From Acidobacteria bacterium UBA6911 (GTDB lineage Bacteria; Acidobacteriota; UBA6911): a stretch of 19,357 bases of DNA. The notes under the pieces were generated by a model. It saw only the letters and a list, made by a program, of their open reading frames with translations. It did not search any database and was not told the origin of the DNA. The translations under genes and the position numbers were made by a program. The stretch spans positions 16,362-35,718 of the forward strand of contig DKBB01000103.1 of assembly GCA_002451015.1 (NCBI GenBank), in the 5' to 3' direction. Below, in pieces: positions 14,874 through 19,357 of this stretch (position 1 is the first letter of the stretch; each line of letters begins with the position of its first letter).

Positions 14874-17639
14874 ATGGATAAAATTACAGTCGCAGAACTG
14901 GCGACAGAATGTTCAGTAAAGAATCAGGTCGTACTCGCTGAACTGAAGCGTTTGGGTTTATATGTCTTTTCGCCCACTGCGACAATCGACGCCAATTTCG
15001 CTGAGACCATCAGGAAAAAAATCCTGTCTCAACGAGAAGCCGAAGAAGCCAAAGCCGCAGAATTAGCGAAAAAGAAAGAAGAAGCGGCTAAAAAAGCCGA
15101 GAAGAAAGCGGCTAAAAAAGCGACTGCCCCAAAAGCCGCCACGAAAAAAACCGCAGAGACCAAGGAAAAAGACGCCGAGACAAAAACCGCCGCACCCAGA
15201 AAAGCAAGGAAAAGCCCCGCCCGGAAAGCAAAAGCGGCAAAGCCTGTTGAAGAGGAACCTCCCAAGAAATCTCTCGCTCCGCGCAAGGGCCGGAAACATT
15301 ACGACCGGGAAGCCGATGAACTCGTCGACATAGTACCGGCTACAATACCGCCAGAAAAAGAGGAACCGACAGAAAAGGAGGCGAAAGAAGCTACGCCCCT
15401 CGCAACGGCAGAAGCGGCCCCGCCATCCGTGGAAGAATCCGCTGCAGAGCAACCGGGAAAAGTTGCGACTGCGGCAACTTCTGAAGAAGCAGCCTCCACA
15501 GAGCCGGCAGCTCCTGTAGCAGAAACCAAACCGGAACCGGTCAAGGCGGAACCGCCGGCTGAAAAAGCCAAACCGGTTCAGATGCCTCCGACCGCAGAGC
15601 GCCCTGCCGAGCTTTCGGCAACACCGGGAACGGTTTCCAAAAAGATCGTCGTACCCAAGGCACGGACAAAAATATTAAAGCGGACAAGTACGGAGAAGGT
15701 CGTGACCCCCGAAGTGCCGGGCCGCATCCTGAAGGGTCTTCGCGATGGAAGCCCCACCACGGCAAGATCCACCGCACCTTCGAAACTCGTAAGGAAGAAA
15801 AAAGCAGCCACACCGGAACCGCCGGTAAGAATAACAGTCAAGGTATCAGAGTTACCGAAAGTTCCGGCTTCACCGGAGGATTACAGACCTATTTCTATTA
15901 CCGAAGGCGTAACCATCAAAGAGCTGGCGGAGAAAATGGAAATCAAGTCCAAGTACATTATCCAAAAGCTCCTATCCAAGGGAATTCTTGCATCTATCAA
16001 CCAGACTCTCGATCAGGATGCTGCGAAGGAAGTATGTGCAGAGTTCGGATTCCGTGCCGAAGTAATCAGCTTCGAAAAGGAAGCGGAAAGCAAGCAGGAA
16101 ATCGAGGACAAACCTGAAGACTATATAACCCGCCATCCTGTCGTAACAATAATGGGGCATGTCGATCACGGGAAAACGTCTCTCCTGGACGCGATCCGCG
16201 AGACCAATGTAACGGCCACCGAGGCGGGAGGGATCACGCAGCACATCGGGGCATACCAGGTGGAAATTAAAGGCCGCAGTATCGTCTTTCTCGACACTCC
16301 CGGACATGAAGCCTTCACGATGATGCGATCCCGGGGCGCACAGGTGACGGATATCGTCGTCCTAGTCGTTGCGGCCGACGACGGAGTCATGCCGCAAACC
16401 ATTGAAGCGATCCATCACGCAAAAGCGGCGAACGTCCCGATTATCGTGGCAATCAACAAGATCGACAAACCCGGTGCCCAAATCGACCGTATCAAGCAGG
16501 GACTCTCGGACCAGGGCTTATTGGCTGAAGACTGGGGCGGGGAGGTGGTGACCGTTCCGGTTTCCGCAAAACAGAAAACAAATCTGGATCTGCTTCTGGA
16601 AATGATTCTCCTGGTCGCCGACCTTAAGGATCTCAAGGCAAATCCCAAGCGTCTTGGAGCCGGTGTTGTCCTTGAAGCAAAACTGGACCGGGGGCGCGGC
16701 TGTGTCGCCACCGTTCTTGTACAGAACGGAACATTAAACTTAGGCGATGCACTGATCGCCGGATCCGTGCACGGGAGAGTGCGGGCTCTTGTAAATGACA
16801 GGGGGGCCAACATCCCAACCGCAGGTCCTTCCGTTCCGGTCGAAATACAGGGGCTTCAGGATCTCCCGCAAGCGGGAGACACATTCCAGGTCTTCGAAGA
16901 TGCAACGAAAGCACGGCAGGTGGCTGAATACCGAAAGTCCAAAGAACGGGAACAGGCACTGCAGAAAACGTCAAGGCTTTCCCTGCAGGCCCTTTACGAA
17001 CAGATGAGGGAGGGAATGGTAAAAGAACTCCCGCTCATTATCAAGGCCGACGTTCAGGGTTCCACGGAAGTTCTCACCGACATGCTCAATAAGCTGAGCA
17101 CCGACAAGGTGAAGGTGAAATTCCTGCACAGCGGTGCGGGAGCCATTAACGAATCAGACGTGCTTCTTGCAACCGCATCGAACGCCATAGTCATCGGCTT
17201 TAACGTGAGGCCCGAACGGAAGGCACAGGAAATGGCGGATGCAGAAGGCGTGGAAATCCGGCTGTATACCGTTATTTACAACCTTGCAAACGATATCAAA
17301 GCAGCCATGATCGGGATGCTGGAATATAAGACCCAGGAAAAATATGTCGGCCGTGCGGAAGTACGCGACACCTTCAAAGTACCTAAATTCGGTTCTATTG
17401 CAGGGTCGTACGTAGTGGAAGGCGTGATCCGGCGCAACTCCGAAGCCCGGCTCCTCCGGGACAATACCGTAGTGCATGAAGGAAAAATCGGTTCCTTGCG
17501 TCGTTTCAAAGACGACGTCCCTGAGGTCAAGTCCGGATTCGAATGCGGCATAGGTTTCGAGCATTTCTCCGATGTAAAGGTGGGCGATATCATAGAGGCT
17601 TACGTTATCGAAAAAGTGCAACCCACATCTCTTCAGTGA
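14874..17639 (+). CDS. infB: Translation initiation factor IF-2
   Basis: This GTPase places initiator fMet-tRNA on the 30S subunit and promotes subunit joining. From ATG 14874 it has 921 residues. A first IF2_N domain is at about 1-50 ([18 protein letters not shown]). A roughly 285-residue linker rich in Ala, Lys, Glu and Pro follows, with KKA/KAA runs early. A second IF2_N domain is at about 340-400 ([21 protein letters not shown]). The G domain has GHVDHGKTS (428-436), the switch I/G2-region [17 protein letters not shown] (from 474), NKID (528-531) and SAK. Domains II-IV complete the protein to a normal C-terminus. The reading frame stays open upstream to 14763, but those residues do not resemble IF2 and the ATG at 14874 begins the conserved domain, with AGAGG about 11 nt before it. 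Confidence 0.97.
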   Translation: MDKITVAELATECSVKNQVVLAELKRLGLYVFSPTATIDANFAETIRKKILSQREAEEAKAAELAKKKEEAAKKAEKKAAKKATAPKAATKKTAETKEKDAETKTAAPRKARKSPARKAKAAKPVEEEPPKKSLAPRKGRKHYDREADELVDIVPATIPPEKEEPTEKEAKEATPLATAEAAPPSVEESAAEQPGKVATAATSEEAASTEPAAPVAETKPEPVKAEPPAEKAKPVQMPPTAERPAELSATPGTVSKKIVVPKARTKILKRTSTEKVVTPEVPGRILKGLRDGSPTTARSTAPSKLVRKKKAATPEPPVRITVKVSELPKVPASPEDYRPISITEGVTIKELAEKMEIKSKYIIQKLLSKGILASINQTLDQDAAKEVCAEFGFRAEVISFEKEAESKQEIEDKPEDYITRHPVVTIMGHVDHGKTSLLDAIRETNVTATEAGGITQHIGAYQVEIKGRSIVFLDTPGHEAFTMMRSRGAQVTDIVVLVVAADDGVMPQTIEAIHHAKAANVPIIVAINKIDKPGAQIDRIKQGLSDQGLLAEDWGGEVVTVPVSAKQKTNLDLLLEMILLVADLKDLKANPKRLGAGVVLEAKLDRGRGCVATVLVQNGTLNLGDALIAGSVHGRVRALVNDRGANIPTAGPSVPVEIQGLQDLPQAGDTFQVFEDATKARQVAEYRKSKEREQALQKTSRLSLQALYEQMREGMVKELPLIIKADVQGSTEVLTDMLNKLSTDKVKVKFLHSGAGAINESDVLLATASNAIVIGFNVRPERKAQEMADAEGVEIRLYTVIYNLANDIKAAMIGMLEYKTQEKYVGRAEVRDTFKVPKFGSIAGSYVVEGVIRRNSEARLLRDNTVVHEGKIGSLRRFKDDVPEVKSGFECGIGFEHFSDVKVGDIIEAYVIEKVQPTSLQ

Positions 17640-17687
17640 CGAAACGTGGGATCCTGACTTTCTCCGCGCGTCACGCATCTTTCAAAA

Positions 17688-17975
17688 ATGCCTGTTGCAT
17701 ACTGTACCCTCGAGTTGTACTTGCCTTATTCCCAATCGCTTAAAGAAAAGCGAATGGTTCTGCGAAAAGCGCAGGATCGGCTGAGAGCCCGCTGTAATTT
17801 TTCGATTGCGGAAGTGGATTACCAGGACTTGTGGCAGCGCGCCAAACTGGCGGCAGTCACTGTAAGTGCGGATAACGCAGTTCTGGAACGTGTCACCAAT
17901 CAGTTTGTTAAAGAGGCTGAAAATATATTGGGAGATTTCTTGATCGACTGCCAGGTCACCTATATCGATCCATAA
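17688..17975 (+). CDS. DUF503 (YlxP-like) small protein
   Basis: This 95-residue protein has the DUF503 pattern: a beta strand (VAYCTLELYLPY), then SQSLKEKRMVLRKAQDRLRARCNFSIAEVDYQDLWQRAKLAAVTVSAD, ending in the strand CQVTYID. In Firmicutes YlxP is encoded in the same place between infB and rbfA and is linked to ribosome or 30S assembly by context; the biochemical role is not settled. It starts at ATG 17688, 48 bp after infB. I see no clear Shine-Dalgarno, which may mean weak or coupled translation. Confidence 0.92.
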   Translation: MPVAYCTLELYLPYSQSLKEKRMVLRKAQDRLRARCNFSIAEVDYQDLWQRAKLAAVTVSADNAVLERVTNQFVKEAENILGDFLIDCQVTYIDP

Positions 17976-18025
17976 CGGAGGTATCTGGAAGCTGATTAAG
18001 AAATTCCGCCGCAGGATCAGGAGTC

Positions 18026-18041
18026 AGACCGGGAACGGTCT
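18026..18041. repeat. Short hairpin between DUF503 and rbfA
   Basis: AGACCG and CGGTCT flank a GGAA tetraloop. Overlapping TCAGAC/GTCTGA arms offer an alternative pairing. There is no T-run, so it is not an obvious terminator. It may be an mRNA-processing or stability element in the 207-bp gap before rbfA. Confidence 0.35.
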
Positions 18042-18125
18042 AAGAAGTCTGAACAGTCCACGCGGTTCAATGTATGATATAGATAAGTGATAGGTGATGA
18101 ATGAATCAAACTTTTGGCCCGGGTC

Positions 18126-18170
18126 CTTCGAACGCTTCGACCAATTAGATCGTTTCGGCCATTTCGACCG
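18126..18170 (+). repeat. 9-bp periodic repeat just upstream of rbfA
   Basis: Five consecutive 9-mers follow a degenerate TTTCGACCG theme: CTTCGAACG, CTTCGACCA, ATTAGATCG, TTTCGGCCA and TTTCGACCG. The third is the most diverged. The array ends 12 bp before the rbfA ATG, where a Shine-Dalgarno would be expected and none is visible. Confidence 0.6.
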
Positions 18171-18182
18171 TACTTATTTATT

Positions 18183-18542
18183 ATGCAACCATCCAGAAGA
18201 CCTCAAAGACTGTCGCTTCAGATACAGCAGGAAGTCAGTTTATTGATTTCCCGCAACATGAAAGACCGCAGGATCGGCTTTGTAACCGTTACCGGCGTCC
18301 AAATGAGCCCCGACTTGCGACATGCTAAAATATTTATTTCAACGATGGAAGGCTCCGAAGGCGGGAAAGAGGTGACACTGGAAATCCTGAACCGTGCAAG
18401 CGGATGGATCCGGCGGGAACTGGGTCATAAAATCCGGGTGAAATTCCTGCCCGACATTGTATTCTTAAACGATTCCTCTCAGGATTATGGAGAAAAAATC
18501 GACCGGCTGATAGACGAAATCCACGGACACAAGGATCAATAA
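18183..18542 (+). CDS. rbfA: 30S ribosome-binding factor A
   Basis: RbfA binds the immature 30S subunit near helix 1 of 16S rRNA and aids its final maturation and cold adaptation. The 119-residue product has the usual length and single KH-like domain. Its start RRPQRLSLQIQQEVSLLISRNMKDRRIG is followed by FVTVTGVQMSPDLRHAKIFIS and FLPDIVFLNDSSQDYGEKIDRLID, both family hallmarks. The ATG at 18183 fits the family N-terminus. An in-frame TTG at 18114 would add 23 residues of repeat-encoded Arg/Phe/Pro sequence and is unlikely. No good Shine-Dalgarno precedes the ATG. The truB gene follows with one base between stop and start. Confidence 0.95.
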   Translation: MQPSRRPQRLSLQIQQEVSLLISRNMKDRRIGFVTVTGVQMSPDLRHAKIFISTMEGSEGGKEVTLEILNRASGWIRRELGHKIRVKFLPDIVFLNDSSQDYGEKIDRLIDEIHGHKDQ

Positions 18543-18543
18543 T

Positions 18544-19357
18544 TTGGATGGAGTTCTGGTAGTAGATAAAGAGTCCGGATGGACGTCCCACGACGTTGTG
18601 GCAAAAATCCGGAATCTGCTCAAGATAAAAAAAGTCGGGCACGCTGGAACTCTGGATCCATTTGCCACAGGAGTTCTCCCACTGACACTGGGACGCGCGA
18701 CACGTCTCACAAACTATTTTCTGGCATCCGACAAGGGTTATCGCGGGGTCATACGCTTTGGCTTTGCCACAGACACATACGATGTAGACGGAGATCCTTC
18801 GAGCGAAGAAACCCAACCCATTCTCGAGAGATCCAAACTGGAAAATATTTTTTCCCGATATCAAGGCACAATTCAGCAAACTCCGCCGCCTTATTCCGCC
18901 AAGAAAGTCAACGGCCGCCCGCTTTACTCCTATGCGCGAAAAGGCATCGATATAATTCCGCCTTCAAAGACAGTTACTATCAAATCCCTGATCCTGCATG
19001 GAATAGAAAACTGCGAAGTGGAATTCGAACTGACGTGTACCGCAGGGACCTATGCCCGCAGTCTGGCGCATGATATCGGCAGAGAATACGGCTGCGGTGC
19101 GCACCTTATCCGCCTACGCCGGATACACAGCGGCGAATTCCCTATTGAAAAAGCCGCACCGCTCCACGATAAGAATGGACAATTTCACTCTCCTGATTAT
19201 TTTCTGAGCCGGGCTATTCCCAAAAAGGACCTTTTGCCAGAGATCCCCTCCATTGTTATTGCTGATCGAGACAGGGTCAAACTGCTTCATGGTACGGATC
19301 TCAATTTACTGACAGCGAATTCCGAAGCAGAGGAATTCCGTTTGATAGACGATGCGG
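18544..19357 (+). CDS. truB: tRNA pseudouridine(55) synthase TruB, C-terminus cut by window edge
   Basis: TruB converts U55 in the T-loop of tRNAs to pseudouridine and also acts as a tRNA folding chaperone. About 271 residues are present, so only the C-terminal end is missing. The start DGVLVVDKESGWTSHDVV is typical. The catalytic aspartate is D38 in KVGHAGTLDPFATGVLPL. Further family motifs are KGYRGVIRFG, TDTYDVDGD, TPPPYSAKKVNGRPLYSYARKG and CTAGTYARSLAHDIG. The start is TTG at 18544, with AAGGA about 9 nt upstream inside the end of rbfA; the out-of-frame ATG at 18548 stops at once. It is the last visible member of the nusA operon. Confidence 0.96.
   Translation, partial: MDGVLVVDKESGWTSHDVVAKIRNLLKIKKVGHAGTLDPFATGVLPLTLGRATRLTNYFLASDKGYRGVIRFGFATDTYDVDGDPSSEETQPILERSKLENIFSRYQGTIQQTPPPYSAKKVNGRPLYSYARKGIDIIPPSKTVTIKSLILHGIENCEVEFELTCTAGTYARSLAHDIGREYGCGAHLIRLRRIHSGEFPIEKAAPLHDKNGQFHSPDYFLSRAIPKKDLLPEIPSIVIADRDRVKLLHGTDLNLLTANSEAEEFRLIDDA

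Noticed and set aside
15029..15571. Large minus-strand frames opposite the infB linker (Phe/Ser/Ala-rich)
   Set aside because: These are antisense shadows of low-complexity Lys/Glu/Ala codons, not genes.
1..19357. CRISPR arrays, insertion sequences, tRNA genes, prophage genes
   Set aside because: I looked for direct repeats with spacers, transposase motifs, cloverleaf patterns and phage proteins on both strands and saw none.

Overview
The window is a gene-dense bacterial chromosome segment with roughly even GC content. All genes read as vertically inherited core genes, apart from one ABC-2 transporter cassette. I see no tRNA, complete rRNA, insertion sequence, prophage or CRISPR array. The lineage cannot be fixed from this sequence. 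A group 1 sigma factor with a long non-conserved insert, a two-N-domain IF2, the order rimP-nusA-infB-DUF503-rbfA-truB, and a GldA/F/G-like cassette with DUF4340 suggest an uncultured Gram-negative-type bacterium outside the well-studied Proteobacteria. Acidobacteriota/Aminicenantes-like or deltaproteobacterial-like are guesses only.

Layout. (1) Positions 1-4850, minus strand: alpha-glucan phosphorylase (glgP-like), glycogen synthase (glgA) and a serine beta-lactamase-family hydrolase cut by the left edge. The first two make and break alpha-1,4-glucan. (2) Positions 5083-6718, minus strand: the primary sigma factor rpoD with a strong terminator hairpin after it. (3) Positions 6719-7406: a 688-bp divergent intergenic region. 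It holds an rpoD promoter with a long hairpin-rich leader, part of which resembles the 3' end of 23S rRNA, and a near-consensus promoter for the genes on the other side. (4) Positions 7407-12164, plus strand: a four-gene operon of ABC ATPase, ABC-2 permease, GldG-like auxiliary protein and DUF4340 membrane-anchored protein, with overlapping or 1-bp junctions. (5) Positions 12165-12635: a 471-bp non-coding region with a promoter, a perfect GTGGGC/GCCCAC terminator hairpin just after the predicted start site, and further palindromes. This fits an attenuated leader for the next operon. (6) Positions 12636-19357, plus strand: rimP, nusA, infB, DUF503, rbfA and truB (cut by the right edge), the classic transcription-termination, translation-initiation and 30S-maturation operon.

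Three genes appear to use non-ATG starts: GTG for the ABC ATPase, TTG for truB, and most unusually CTG for glgP. The most interesting non-coding signals are the rpoD leader with its 23S-like stretch, the promoter-plus-terminator arrangement ahead of rimP, and a 9-bp periodic repeat just upstream of rbfA. I found no convincing wholly new multi-gene system. The closest to an uncharacterised one is the GldA/F/G-like plus DUF4340 cassette.
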